Origin: an uncultured Enterocloster sp. | GTDB lineage: Bacteria; Bacillota; Clostridia; Lachnospirales; Lachnospiraceae | DNA: 45,159 nt | Assembly: GCA_944383785.1 (NCBI GenBank) | Contig: CALWQV010000013.1 | Location: 1-45,159, forward strand | Direction of reading: 5' to 3' | In this document: positions 8,103-16,587 of the stretch, piece after piece | Numbering within the stretch: the stretch's first letter is position 1 | Layout of the letters: every line of letters starts with the position of its first letter | Made by a program: the position numbers and the translations under genes | The notes under the pieces: model-generated | What the model was told of the DNA's origin: nothing | The model's input: only the letters and a program-made list of their open reading frames with translations | Databases searched by the model: none

Positions 8103-8988
8103 CAACAGACTGGTGATCGGCACCAGAGAAAGTGTTCTGGCCCTGCGCCAGACAGAGATCGCGGCTAAAAAGTTAAAGGAGGCACAGCCGGGCCTTGAAA
8201 TCCGGTTTGAAACCTTCCGCACCGTGGGGGACCGGATTTTGGAGAAGCCCCTTCAGGAATTCGGGGGCAAAGGCGTATTTGTAACCGAGCTGGAGCAGGC
8301 GATTCTGGAGGGAAGGATGGACTTGGCGGTTCACAGCGCCAAGGATATGCCCATGGAGCTGGAAGAGGGCCTTGAAATTGTAGGAGTGTTGGAGCGGGAG
8401 GATCCCCGGGACGTGCTGGTGACTGTGAAGGGGCGCGAGATGCCTTCAGACCTGATCCGCGTCGGAACCTCAAGTCCCAGAAGAAAGCTGCAGATCGAAG
8501 GCATGGCCCCCTTTGCCGGAAGGGTAAGCTGCCAGACGCTGCGGGGCAATGTGCCCACCCGGCTGAAGAAACTGGAAGAGGGGCGCTATGACGGGATTAT
8601 TCTGGCTGCGGCAGGCTTAAAGCGGCTGGGGCTTTTGGACAGCCCTAAGTATTCTTTCCGCTTCCTGGACGGCGGTGAATTTATCCCCGCCGGGGGGCAG
8701 GGCATCTTGGCCATTGAGGGAAGGCCGGGAAGCCGGGCGGCAAAGCTGTGTGAGGCGATCAGCCATGAGGAGAGCTGGAGATGCCTTTTGGCGGAGCGGG
8801 AGGTTTTAAGGCTCTTAGAAGCCGGCTGCCATGAACCCATCGGGGTGTACTGCCAGGCAGCAGGGAAGGAGCTTCTGATTCAGGGGATCAGCCAACGGGG
8901 CGGCCGGGTGCTTCGCGCCTGCCTGAAAGGCAAAATGGGGGAGGAAATGGAGCTGGCGGCCCGTTTGGCGGCCCAGCTTTACGGGTGA
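8095..8988 (+). CDS. hemC: Hydroxymethylbilane synthase (porphobilinogen deaminase)
   Basis: A 297-residue cytoplasmic enzyme that polymerises four porphobilinogens into hydroxymethylbilane. The catalytic aspartate is D84 (HSAKDMP). The arginine-rich substrate site is seen in GTSSPRRKLQ and TLRGNVPTRL, and the dipyrromethane cofactor cysteine is C245 in EAGCHEPIG. The length is slightly short but complete. The start lies inside the preceding gene (ATGAATGA), implying translational coupling. It precedes cobA/hemD by 4 bases. Genes for making porphobilinogen (hemA, hemL, hemB) are not in this window. Confidence 0.96.
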   Translation: MNDNRLVIGTRESVLALRQTEIAAKKLKEAQPGLEIRFETFRTVGDRILEKPLQEFGGKGVFVTELEQAILEGRMDLAVHSAKDMPMELEEGLEIVGVLEREDPRDVLVTVKGREMPSDLIRVGTSSPRRKLQIEGMAPFAGRVSCQTLRGNVPTRLKKLEEGRYDGIILAAAGLKRLGLLDSPKYSFRFLDGGEFIPAGGQGILAIEGRPGSRAAKLCEAISHEESWRCLLAEREVLRLLEAGCHEPIGVYCQAAGKELLIQGISQRGGRVLRACLKGKMGEEMELAARLAAQLYG

Positions 8989-8992
8989 AAGG

Positions 8993-10510
8993 ATGACTGC
9001 GGCGATGAAAGATGAAAAAAAGAGATACGGCATGGTATGTTTGGTAGGAGCAGGCCCGGGAGATCCGAGCCTGATTACAGTGCGGGGCAGGGAGCTTCTA
9101 AAAGCCTGCGACGCGGTGGTCTACGATCATCTGGCTTCCCAGGAGCTTTTAAGTGAGACGAGAGAGGACTGTGAACGGATTTATGTGGGCAAGCAGGCCG
9201 GAAGGCATTATATGAAGCAGGGTGAGATCAACCGGCTTTTGGTAAGATTGGCGGAGCAGGGAAAGCGGGTGGTTCGCTTAAAAGGCGGCGACCCCTTTGT
9301 GTTCGGAAGAGGTGGAGAGGAGATTCTCGCTTTGAAGGAGGCGGGGATTTCCTGGGAGATCGTGCCGGGGGTGACCTCTGCGGTGGCGGTTCCCGAGTGT
9401 GCCGGGATTCCGGTGACCCACCGGGACTTAAGCAGGAGCTTTCATGTGATGACAGCCCACGGAAAGGAGGGGGAGGAGGATTGCCTGGATTTTTCCCAGC
9501 TTGCCTCCATGACCGGAACTCTGGTATTTCTGATGGGACTGGGACGCTTGGAAAAGCTGGCTTGTGAGCTGGTAGAGGCGGGAAAATCAAGCTCCTGCCC
9601 GGCGGCGGTGATTGAAAACGGCAGCCTGCCGGACCAGAGAACCGTGAGAGGGACTCTTGCGGATATTGCGGGGAAGGCGAAGGAGGCGAACCTTCAGACC
9701 CCTGCGGTGATCGTGGTAGGGGAGACGGCAGGGGTTGACCTGTCCGGCCTTCCTGAAAGGAGCCTCCTTCCGCTCGTGGGCGTTACCGGCACCGACCGAT
9801 TCTGCGAAAAAATGGAGGGAGAGCTTCAAAGATACGGCATCCTTACAAGGAGGATCGGCGGACTTTCCATCCGCTGCCGGCTGAAGGAGGAACAGGAACA
9901 GCTGTATGGCCGCTTGAAAGACTATACGGTTTTGGCCTTCACCAGCGCCAACGGGGTGGAGCTGTTTTTGGAGGGCCTTCTGAATCAGGGGCTGGACGTC
10001 AGGGCTCTTTCCCATATGCGCATCGGGGCGGTAGGAGAGGGGACGGACCAGGCTTTAAGGCAGCGGGGACTTAGGGCGGACTGGATTCCCCGGCAGTATA
10101 CCACGGCGGATTTGGCCCGCCTTTTAGCCGCTCGCTGCGGGAAGGAGGATCGAGTTTTGATTCCCCGGTCGGCGGATGGCTCTAGAGAGCTGAACCGGAT
10201 TCTGGATGAGGAGGGAGTAGTTTACCAGGATGTGCCGCTTTATGAAACAGAGGGAAAGCCGGTGGATGCATCCCTCTTAGAAGGGCTTGGATGTATGATC
10301 TTTGGCAGTGCATCCGGGGCGGAGGCTTTCTTTAAAGGCTGCGGGGAAGAACGCGGGAAGCTGGCCCTTGAAAAAACAGCTGCGGCCGCTATCGGGCCCT
10401 ATACCAGCGCTGCCCTGAAAAAGCGGGGATGTGCGGTGCGCCTGGAGCCTGAAATTCATACCATAAAGGAAACGGCCCGGATGGTAAAGGATTTCCTTCG
10501 AATTTCGTAA
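8993..10510 (+). CDS. cobA/hemD: Fused uroporphyrinogen-III C-methyltransferase / uroporphyrinogen-III synthase
   Basis: A 505-residue bifunctional enzyme. Residues about 1-250 are an S-adenosylmethionine-dependent methyltransferase (SUMT) with LVGAGPGDPSLIT, the RLKGGDPFVFGRGGEE motif and GVTSAVAVPECAGIP. Residues about 260-500 are a HemD domain that cyclises hydroxymethylbilane to uroporphyrinogen III, with the weakly conserved FTSANGVELF and the C-terminal GPYTSAALKKRG. Such fusions are common in Clostridia. Together with hemC and the precorrin-2 dehydrogenase it completes the path from porphobilinogen to sirohydrochlorin. The ATG at 8993 is close behind GAAAGG; an ATG at 9005 is an alternative with more usual spacing. 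It is the last gene of the operon. Confidence 0.95.
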   Translation: MTAAMKDEKKRYGMVCLVGAGPGDPSLITVRGRELLKACDAVVYDHLASQELLSETREDCERIYVGKQAGRHYMKQGEINRLLVRLAEQGKRVVRLKGGDPFVFGRGGEEILALKEAGISWEIVPGVTSAVAVPECAGIPVTHRDLSRSFHVMTAHGKEGEEDCLDFSQLASMTGTLVFLMGLGRLEKLACELVEAGKSSSCPAAVIENGSLPDQRTVRGTLADIAGKAKEANLQTPAVIVVGETAGVDLSGLPERSLLPLVGVTGTDRFCEKMEGELQRYGILTRRIGGLSIRCRLKEEQEQLYGRLKDYTVLAFTSANGVELFLEGLLNQGLDVRALSHMRIGAVGEGTDQALRQRGLRADWIPRQYTTADLARLLAARCGKEDRVLIPRSADGSRELNRILDEEGVVYQDVPLYETEGKPVDASLLEGLGCMIFGSASGAEAFFKGCGEERGKLALEKTAAAAIGPYTSAALKKRGCAVRLEPEIHTIKETARMVKDFLRIS

Positions 10511-10525
10511 GAAATATTTTGTTGA

Positions 10526-10561
10526 TTTACAAGCGTCTTCATGCTACTGTTATGGTATAAA
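10526..10561 (+). promoter_or_regulatory. Candidate promoter of the GntR-ABC operon
   Basis: TTTACA (10526-10531) is followed after 19 bases by TATGGT (10551-10556) with an upstream TG (extended -10). The overlapping TATAAA (10556-10561) is an alternative -10. The perfect operator-like palindrome begins at its downstream end. Confidence 0.45.
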
Positions 10562-10586
10562 CTGTATTAAGACTATTAATACAGTT
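10560..10586. promoter_or_regulatory. Perfect inverted repeat, probable GntR (YtrA-type) operator
   Basis: AACTGTATTAA (10560-10570), five bases, then TTAATACAGTT (10576-10586): an 11-bp perfect inverted repeat directly downstream of the promoter and 48 bases before the GntR start codon. Position and symmetry fit autorepression by the dimeric regulator encoded next to it. Confidence 0.7.
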
Positions 10587-10634
10587 AGACAGAAGCGGAA
10601 GGCGCTTTTGCGTCTCCGGGAAAGGAGGAAATCC

Positions 10635-11024
10635 ATGATTACGCTGGACTACAGGGACCGACGCCCTTTGTATGAGCAGGTGGTGGAACGGTTTAGGGAA
10701 CTGATGTTTCAGGGAATCCTAAAGGAGAATGAAAAGATGCCCTCAGTGCGCAGCCTTGCCATGGAGCTGTCCATCACCCCCAATACCATTCAGAGAGCTT
10801 ACGTGGAACTGGAGCGTATGGGGATGATCTACTCCGTCAAAGGAAAGGGAAGCTTTGTGGCGGACAGCGGCAGGCTGCGGTCCCAGAGGATGAAGGAGTG
10901 GGAGGCGGATTTCAGGCGGCTGGCGGAGGAAGGCTTAAAACTGGGCCTTTCCCCGGAGGATATGGCGGACAGAATCCGCAGGATGAAGACTATGGAGGAA
11001 AAGGGAGGAGAAGACCATGATTGA
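10635..11024 (+). CDS. GntR family transcriptional regulator, YtrA subfamily
   Basis: A 129-residue DNA-binding protein. A GntR winged helix-turn-helix covers about residues 5-75 (RPLYEQVVERFRELMFQG, MPSVRSLAMELSITPNTIQRAY, GKGSFVAD). Only a short helical tail follows, which is the mark of the YtrA subfamily that lacks a large effector domain. The start MITLDYRDR has AAAGGAGG upstream; an earlier in-frame start at 10608 is less likely. The gene overlaps the ABC ATPase by eight bases, as in ytrA-ytrB of Bacillus, where the regulator represses its own transporter operon. The palindrome just upstream is its probable site. Confidence 0.92.
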   Translation: MITLDYRDRRPLYEQVVERFRELMFQGILKENEKMPSVRSLAMELSITPNTIQRAYVELERMGMIYSVKGKGSFVADSGRLRSQRMKEWEADFRRLAEEGLKLGLSPEDMADRIRRMKTMEEKGGEDHD

Positions 11025-11916
11025 GGCGGTAAACCTGACCAAGCGCTTTGACAATCTGACAGCGGTTGACCACATCAACGCGGTGATCCGGGATGGGAGC
11101 GTCTTTGGCCTGATCGGAACCAACGGAGCGGGAAAGTCCACCTTTCTCAGGCTGGCGGCCGGTATCTTAAAGTCCGATGAAGGGCATGTGACCATTGACA
11201 ACCATGAGGTATTTGAAAATCCGAAGGTGAAGGAGCGATTCTTTTATATATCCGACGAGCAGTATTTTTTCAGCAATACCACGCCCCTTGAGATGATGGA
11301 ATTTTACCGGAAGGTCTACCCGAACTTTAACCGGGAGCGTTTTCACAAGCTGATGGGAAGCTTCGGCCTGGATGAAAAGCGCAAGATTCAGACCTTTTCC
11401 AAGGGGATGAAGAAGCAGGTTTCGGTGATCTGCGGCATCTGCGCGTGTACGGACTATCTGCTGTGCGACGAGACCTTTGATGGGCTGGACCCGGTGATGC
11501 GCCAGGCGGTTAAGAGCATCTTCGCGGCGGATATGGAGGATCGGGGGCTGACTCCCATCATCGCCTCCCACAACCTGCGGGAACTGGAGGATATATGCGA
11601 CCATGTGGGGCTGCTCCACAAAGGAGGAATCCTGCTGTCCAAGGATTTAGACGACATGAAGCTAAATATTCACAAGATCCAGTGCGTTCTGCAAAAAGGG
11701 CAGAGGTTGGATGATCTGAAGGAGCTGGAGGTGATCCACAAGGAGCAGAGGGGAAGCCTGATCACCCTGACGGTGCGGGGAAAAAGAGAGCAGGTGGAAG
11801 GGGTTTTAAAGAGCTATGAGCCCGTATTTTTCGAGTGTATTCCCCTTTCCCTTGAGGAAATATTTATCAGTGAAACGGAGGTGGCCGGATATGACATCAA
11901 AAAGCTTATTTTCTAA
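11017..11916 (+). CDS. ABC transporter ATP-binding protein (YtrB-like)
   Basis: A 299-residue cytoplasmic ATPase subunit. Walker A is G34-TNGAGKST, the signature is the degenerate FSKGMKKQ (about 127-134), Walker B is YLLCDE with D151-E152, and the H-loop is in IIASHNLRELED. The C-terminal 80 residues form an accessory region typical of exporter-type ATPases acting with one large permease. The start codon lies inside the GntR gene. The 3' end overlaps the permease start by 26 bases. The transported substrate is unknown; relatives are linked to envelope stress and peptide or antibiotic responses. Confidence 0.93.
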   Translation: MIEAVNLTKRFDNLTAVDHINAVIRDGSVFGLIGTNGAGKSTFLRLAAGILKSDEGHVTIDNHEVFENPKVKERFFYISDEQYFFSNTTPLEMMEFYRKVYPNFNRERFHKLMGSFGLDEKRKIQTFSKGMKKQVSVICGICACTDYLLCDETFDGLDPVMRQAVKSIFAADMEDRGLTPIIASHNLRELEDICDHVGLLHKGGILLSKDLDDMKLNIHKIQCVLQKGQRLDDLKELEVIHKEQRGSLITLTVRGKREQVEGVLKSYEPVFFECIPLSLEEIFISETEVAGYDIKKLIF

Positions 11917-14218
11917 ACTGCTACGGGAGGATTTGAAGCGGCGGACCTGGGCCATCGCCCTGGCCATGATCGGATTTTTCTTTGCCCTGCCCATCAATTT
12001 GGCCCTTACCATGGAGAACGCCCAGGCGGACAATTTTTACCGGTACAACAATTACGAGAGCCTGGACGCCGTACAGTGGAGCTCTCCGGAGCAGAAGGCG
12101 GCCCGGATCCTGGAGTTAAAAAGCCAGGTGGCCTTAGACGGGGCGGAGTTTGGCAACGGGCTTTTGGCCTTCCTTATGATCACGACCGCCGTGGTGATGG
12201 GCGTTTCCAGCTTTGCCTATCTGCACAATAAGCGGAAGGTGGATTTTTACCACAGCCTTCCGGTGCGCAGGGAGCTTTTCTACCTGGTCCAATACATGGG
12301 GGGATTTTTGATTATTGCCGGAACCTACCTGCTCAACCTGGTATTCTATCTGGGGGTGTCTGCGGCATACCAGATTCCTCTGGGAAATATTCTGGGCGGG
12401 ATTCTGGGCGGATGGCTTTTAAACCTCCTGTATTTCCTGTTGATCTACGGGACGGCTGTGACGGCTGTGATGCTCACCGGCCATCTGCTGGTGGGGGTGC
12501 TGGCGGCAGGAGTGCTGCTGTTTTTCCTGCCGGCGGTGGTGCTGGTGCTGGAATCCTATACGGATCTTTTCTTCGGCACCCAGTCCTATTACTGGACGGA
12601 CTTGTCCGAATTTCAGATCATAGACTGCCTCAAGTGGATTTCACCCTTTACCGCTTATCTCTATGCTTTGGGTTGGGGGATGGAAGAGCTGGCGACCCAT
12701 ATTCCGGCGCTGGTGATTACCTTCTTTGTCTCCCTGGGGCTGGCTTTCTTTGGCATGGAGCTTTACCGCAAAAGGCCCCTGGAAGCGGCGGGCAGGGCCA
12801 TGGCCTTTAAGATTTCCGCCTCTCCCATCCGTTTCCTGATGGTCTGGGGATTTGGAGTCATGGGAGCCCTCTTTTTCTGGGTGATCCAGAGCCGGCCTTA
12901 CTGGGCAGTGTTTGGAGCAATTATGGGAGCGCTGATTTCCCACTGCGTCATCGAGGTGATCTACCACTTTGATTTTAAGAAGCTCTTTTCCCACTGGGCC
13001 CAGCTTGTACTGGCGGCGGCCCTGTCGGTGGCGGTGTTCATGTCCTTCCGCTATGACTGGTGGGGCTATGATTCCTGGATTCCCGATGCCGGGAAGGTGG
13101 AGAGTGCGGCGGTAGTGATCGATCTTGACGATGGCTGGCTGAACAATCACCGGATCGTAACCGGCGAAGATGGCAAGCAGACTCTGGAATGGGGGGATGG
13201 GGGACAATTTCCCGCCGAACAGATGGTTTTAACGGACCTAGATCTGATCCTGCCCCTGGTAGAGGATGGAATCCGCCAGGAAAAGGAGACAAAGGAAGCC
13301 AGATTTAACAGCTGGAAGGATTCGCCGGATGTGGGAGGGGATCTTTCCTATGTGGCTGAGGCCCAGGAAAACCCGACTGTCTGGGTGACTCTGAACGTGG
13401 CCTACCGCATGGAGAGCGGAGGCCTTAAGGGGAGGCAGTACAGCATGGGGCTGAACCGGGAGCTTTTGGAGGACTACGGGCGGCTTTACAGCCAGGAGGC
13501 CTATAAGAAGGGGCTTTATAAGATTTTCCTCCAGTCTCCTGGGGAGCTGGCTTGGGCCAGGTATGAGGAGATGGATCTTTCCGCTCCTGTGAATACAAAG
13601 GAAAGCCTTGAAAGCCTTCTGGAGGCTTATCAGGCGGATCTTCTAGAGCTGACGGTAGAAGAGAGGCTTTTGGAAAATCCCGTGGGACGGCTGATGTTTG
13701 TAAACAGGGAAGAGGAGCGCTTTCTTGAGGAACACGCCAACCGGCCTGGCCATTACATCGATCCGGGTAGAGATACCTATACGGAATACGAGGTCTGCCA
13801 GAGCTGGCCGGTTTACCCCTCTTTTAAACGGACCATGGCCTGCTTAAAGGATGCGGGCATCGACGCGGGAAAGGGGATGGCTCCGGAGAAGGTATCCCGC
13901 ATTACCCATGATCTTTATTCCCTGGATGAATTTGAACTTCAGGATGCCCAGTCGGTTAACTCCTATATCCAAACGGTGAGTGGGGAGGCTCAGCTGGTAT
14001 TTGAGAATCCGGAAGATATCCGGCTGATCCTTTCCGCCTTTACGGAGTTTGATAATACGAATTACAACGGACTCTGCCCTGTAAGAGGGGGCAGCGACCT
14101 GCGGATTTATATGGACGGCAGCACCGCATGCATCGACGGAGCCCTCCAGGAAAATAAGATCACCCCTCAGATCAAGGCCCTCTTTGAAGGTACTGGGGTG
14201 TTTTGGGAAAGTAATTGA
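11891..14218 (+). CDS. ABC transporter permease with large C-terminal domain (DUF6449-like)
   Basis: A 775-residue membrane protein. I count about nine hydrophobic segments, near residues 21-41, 90-111, 133-158, 168-190, 192-219, 270-291, 313-332, 338-359 and 368-386, followed by a soluble domain of about 385 residues. The domain pattern resembles clostridial YtrB-associated permeases with a DUF6449-type extension, a family name I give from memory. An upstream in-frame start at 11816 exists. ATG 11891 is preferred because GGAGG (11878-11882) precedes it by 8 bases and the protein then begins with a cytoplasmic stretch before the first membrane helix. With the preceding ATPase it should form an exporter. 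Its stop codon lies inside the -35 box of the next promoter. Confidence 0.82.
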   Translation: MTSKSLFSKLLREDLKRRTWAIALAMIGFFFALPINLALTMENAQADNFYRYNNYESLDAVQWSSPEQKAARILELKSQVALDGAEFGNGLLAFLMITTAVVMGVSSFAYLHNKRKVDFYHSLPVRRELFYLVQYMGGFLIIAGTYLLNLVFYLGVSAAYQIPLGNILGGILGGWLLNLLYFLLIYGTAVTAVMLTGHLLVGVLAAGVLLFFLPAVVLVLESYTDLFFGTQSYYWTDLSEFQIIDCLKWISPFTAYLYALGWGMEELATHIPALVITFFVSLGLAFFGMELYRKRPLEAAGRAMAFKISASPIRFLMVWGFGVMGALFFWVIQSRPYWAVFGAIMGALISHCVIEVIYHFDFKKLFSHWAQLVLAAALSVAVFMSFRYDWWGYDSWIPDAGKVESAAVVIDLDDGWLNNHRIVTGEDGKQTLEWGDGGQFPAEQMVLTDLDLILPLVEDGIRQEKETKEARFNSWKDSPDVGGDLSYVAEAQENPTVWVTLNVAYRMESGGLKGRQYSMGLNRELLEDYGRLYSQEAYKKGLYKIFLQSPGELAWARYEEMDLSAPVNTKESLESLLEAYQADLLELTVEERLLENPVGRLMFVNREEERFLEEHANRPGHYIDPGRDTYTEYEVCQSWPVYPSFKRTMACLKDAGIDAGKGMAPEKVSRITHDLYSLDEFELQDAQSVNSYIQTVSGEAQLVFENPEDIRLILSAFTEFDNTNYNGLCPVRGGSDLRIYMDGSTACIDGALQENKITPQIKALFEGTGVFWESN

Positions 14219-14243
14219 CATTCCGCAAAAGGAAGGCTACAAT
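14215..14243 (+). promoter_or_regulatory. Consensus-like sigma-A promoter for the aminotransferase genes
   Basis: TTGACA (14215-14220), a 17-base spacer, then TACAAT (14238-14243). The -35 box overlaps the stop codon of the permease gene. It shows that the aminotransferase genes have their own start of transcription. Confidence 0.8.
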
Positions 14244-14281
14244 CATAACAGCTGAGGAAGGGAGAAGTACTGTTATGATTG
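14240..14281. repeat. Perfect 12-bp inverted repeat around ribosome binding site and start codon
   Basis: CAATCATAACAG (14240-14251) and CTGTTATGATTG (14270-14281) are exact reverse complements separated by 18 bases. The spacer holds the GGAAGGGAG ribosome binding site, the right arm contains the ATG at 14275, and the left arm overlaps the -10 box. It could be a two-half-site operator, or a hairpin if transcription begins further upstream. Confidence 0.75.
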
Positions 14282-15474
14282 CAGAAAAGATGAAGCCACT
14301 TTTAAACAACAACTCCGCGATCCGCGCCATGTTTGAGGAGGGCAAAAAGCTTGCCGCCATATACGGCGCGGAGAACGTGTACGATTTCAGCCTGGGAAAC
14401 CCCAACGTGCCTGCGCCGGATGAGGTGAACCAGGCTATTCGCGATGTGCTGGATGAGGAGCCGTCCACCTTTGTCCACGGCTATATGAGCAATTCCGGCT
14501 ATGAGGATGTGCGGGAGGCCATCGCCCAGTCCCTAAACCACCGTTTCGGCACGAAATTTTCACAGAACAACATCCTGATGACCGTAGGGGCAGCCAGCGG
14601 ACTGAACGTGATTTTAAAGACCATTTTAAACCCCAAGGACGAGGTCTTGACCTTCGCCCCCTATTTTTTGGAGTACCGCTCCTATGTGACCAATTATGAC
14701 GGGATTTTAAAGGCGGTTTCCCCTGATACGGAAACCTTCCAGCCCAACTTAAAGGAATTTGAGCAGATGATCGGCGAGAATACCAAGGCGGTGATCATCA
14801 ACACCCCCAACAACCCCACCGGCGTGGTTTATTCCCATGAGACTTTAACCGCTATGGCTGAGATCCTTCGGAAGAAGGAGAAGGAGCTGGGGCATCCCAT
14901 TGTCCTGATCTCCGACGAGCCTTACCGTGAGCTGGCTTACGACGGGGTGGAGGTTCCTTATATTACCAAGTACTACGACGATACGGTGATCTGTTACTCC
15001 TACAGCAAGTCCCTGTCCCTGCCGGGAGAGCGTATCGGCTATCTGGTGATTCCGGACGAGCTTACTGAGAGCAGCCAGGTGTTTACCGCCGCCACCATCG
15101 CCAACCGGGTGAACGGCTGCGTCAACGCTCCTTCCCTGATGCAGCGGGTGGTAAAGCGCTGTCTGGACGTAAAGGTGAATGTGGAGGCTTACGACCGGAA
15201 CCGGAACCTGCTCTACGGGGGCTTAAAGGCATTAGGCTTTACCTGCATCAAGCCCCAGGGCGCCTTTTACCTGTTCGTAAAGTCCCCGGAGCCGGATGAG
15301 AAAAAATTCTGCGAGGCATGTAAAAAGCAGAATATCCTGGTTGTACCGGGCAGCTCCTTTGAGTGCCCCGGCTACGTACGGATTTCCTACTGCGTATCCT
15401 ATGAGCAGATTGAGCGGGCCCTTCCCGCCTTTGAAAGAGTGGCAAAAGAATATGGGCTGAAAGGTGAAAATTAA
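14275..15474 (+). CDS. PLP-dependent class I/II aminotransferase (aspartate aminotransferase-like)
   Basis: A 399-residue cytoplasmic fold-type I enzyme that transfers amino groups from an amino acid to a 2-oxo acid. The PLP-binding lysine is K245 in YSYSKSLSLPGERIGY. Other family marks are NTPNNPTGVVY (substrate carboxylate and cofactor contacts), ISDEPYREL and a C-terminal arginine in GYVRISYC. The specificity, whether aspartate, aromatic or other amino acids, is not readable. The ATG at 14275 follows AGGGAG; a frame extension to 14215 would run through the promoter, so it is rejected. It sits 12 bases upstream of the HisC-like gene. Confidence 0.93.
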   Translation: MIAEKMKPLLNNNSAIRAMFEEGKKLAAIYGAENVYDFSLGNPNVPAPDEVNQAIRDVLDEEPSTFVHGYMSNSGYEDVREAIAQSLNHRFGTKFSQNNILMTVGAASGLNVILKTILNPKDEVLTFAPYFLEYRSYVTNYDGILKAVSPDTETFQPNLKEFEQMIGENTKAVIINTPNNPTGVVYSHETLTAMAEILRKKEKELGHPIVLISDEPYRELAYDGVEVPYITKYYDDTVICYSYSKSLSLPGERIGYLVIPDELTESSQVFTAATIANRVNGCVNAPSLMQRVVKRCLDVKVNVEAYDRNRNLLYGGLKALGFTCIKPQGAFYLFVKSPEPDEKKFCEACKKQNILVVPGSSFECPGYVRISYCVSYEQIERALPAFERVAKEYGLKGEN

Positions 15475-15486
15475 GGAGGGAAGCCG

Positions 15487-16548
15487 ATGAGACTGTGGGA
15501 GCAGAATATCCGCAGGGTTAAACCCTATACGCCGGGGGAACAGCCTGCGGGGAAAAACCTGGTGAAGCTGAATACAAATGAAAACCCCTATCCCCCTTCT
15601 CCCCTGGTGGAGAAGGCCCTAAAGGAGATGGATCCGGCAGATTTCAGGAAATACCCGGATCCTTCCTCCGGCGTCCTGGTTCAGGCGCTGTCTGAGTTTT
15701 ACGGAGTGGAGCCTGAGCGGATTTTTGTGGGCGTGGGTTCCGACGACGTGCTGGGCATGGCTTTTCTGACCTTTTTTAACTCGGAGCGCCCCATTCTGTT
15801 CCCGTCGGTGACTTATTCCTTTTATCCCGTATGGGCGGATCTGTTCCGGATCCCCTGGGAGACGGTGGCGGTGGATGAACAGATGCGGATTTCACCGGAG
15901 GACTTTAAGCGGGAGAACGGAGGGGTGATTTTCCCTAATCCCAACGCGCCTACGGGCCTTGCCCTGCCCCTCGCCCAGATGGAGGAGATTGTGGCCGCCA
16001 ATCAGGATTCGGTGGTGATCGTGGATGAAGCCTACATTGATTTCGGCGGCGATTCCGCTATGGAGCTGACACGCAGCTACGAGAATCTTCTGGTGGTCCA
16101 GACCTTCAGCAAGTCACGGGCCATGGCGGGTATGCGCATCGGCTTTGCCGTGGGAAATCCGGTGCTGATCCGGGCCTTAAACGATGTGAAATATTCCTAT
16201 AATTCCTACACCATGAGTCTGGCCGCCCAGAAGCTGGGAGCCGCCGCTGTAAAGGATAGGGAATATTTTGAGGAAAGCAGAAGGAAGATTATAAAAACCA
16301 GGGAAGAGGCGAAGAAGAGCCTGGCGGAGCTGGGCTTTACCTTCCCGGATTCCCAGACCAATTTTATTTTCGCCAAGCATATGCGCGCCAAGGCGGAGCC
16401 TATGTTTCAGGCATTAAAGGAGGCCGGGATCTACGTCCGCTACTTTAAGACGACGGGGCTGGAGGATTGGCTGCGCATCTCCATCGGTACCGACGAAGAG
16501 ATGGAGAAGCTGTACCGGTTTTTGAAAGGATATCTGCCCCGGCAGTAA
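15487..16548 (+). CDS. hisC: Histidinol-phosphate aminotransferase (HisC-like)
   Basis: A 353-residue PLP enzyme. LNTNENPYPPSP at residues 28-39 is the N-terminal hallmark, KYPDPSS follows, FPNPNAPTG is the substrate-binding loop, IVDEAYIDF holds the cofactor aspartate, and TFSKSRAMAGMRIG carries the PLP lysine. HisC converts imidazole acetol phosphate to histidinol phosphate in histidine biosynthesis, and relatives also act on aromatic amino acids or on threonine phosphate. No other his genes lie nearby, so the physiological substrate is less certain than the family. AAGGAGGG precedes the ATG. Confidence 0.88.
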   Translation: MRLWEQNIRRVKPYTPGEQPAGKNLVKLNTNENPYPPSPLVEKALKEMDPADFRKYPDPSSGVLVQALSEFYGVEPERIFVGVGSDDVLGMAFLTFFNSERPILFPSVTYSFYPVWADLFRIPWETVAVDEQMRISPEDFKRENGGVIFPNPNAPTGLALPLAQMEEIVAANQDSVVIVDEAYIDFGGDSAMELTRSYENLLVVQTFSKSRAMAGMRIGFAVGNPVLIRALNDVKYSYNSYTMSLAAQKLGAAAVKDREYFEESRRKIIKTREEAKKSLAELGFTFPDSQTNFIFAKHMRAKAEPMFQALKEAGIYVRYFKTTGLEDWLRISIGTDEEMEKLYRFLKGYLPRQ

Positions 16549-16587
16549 GAACGCCGCAGGGCGCTTGTGAAAGCAGGGTGATTGGAT

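Noticed and set aside
12641-13207. Long open frames on the strand opposite the permease and other genes
   Set aside because: They mirror G+C-rich codons of the real genes, have no ribosome binding sites and no recognisable domains.
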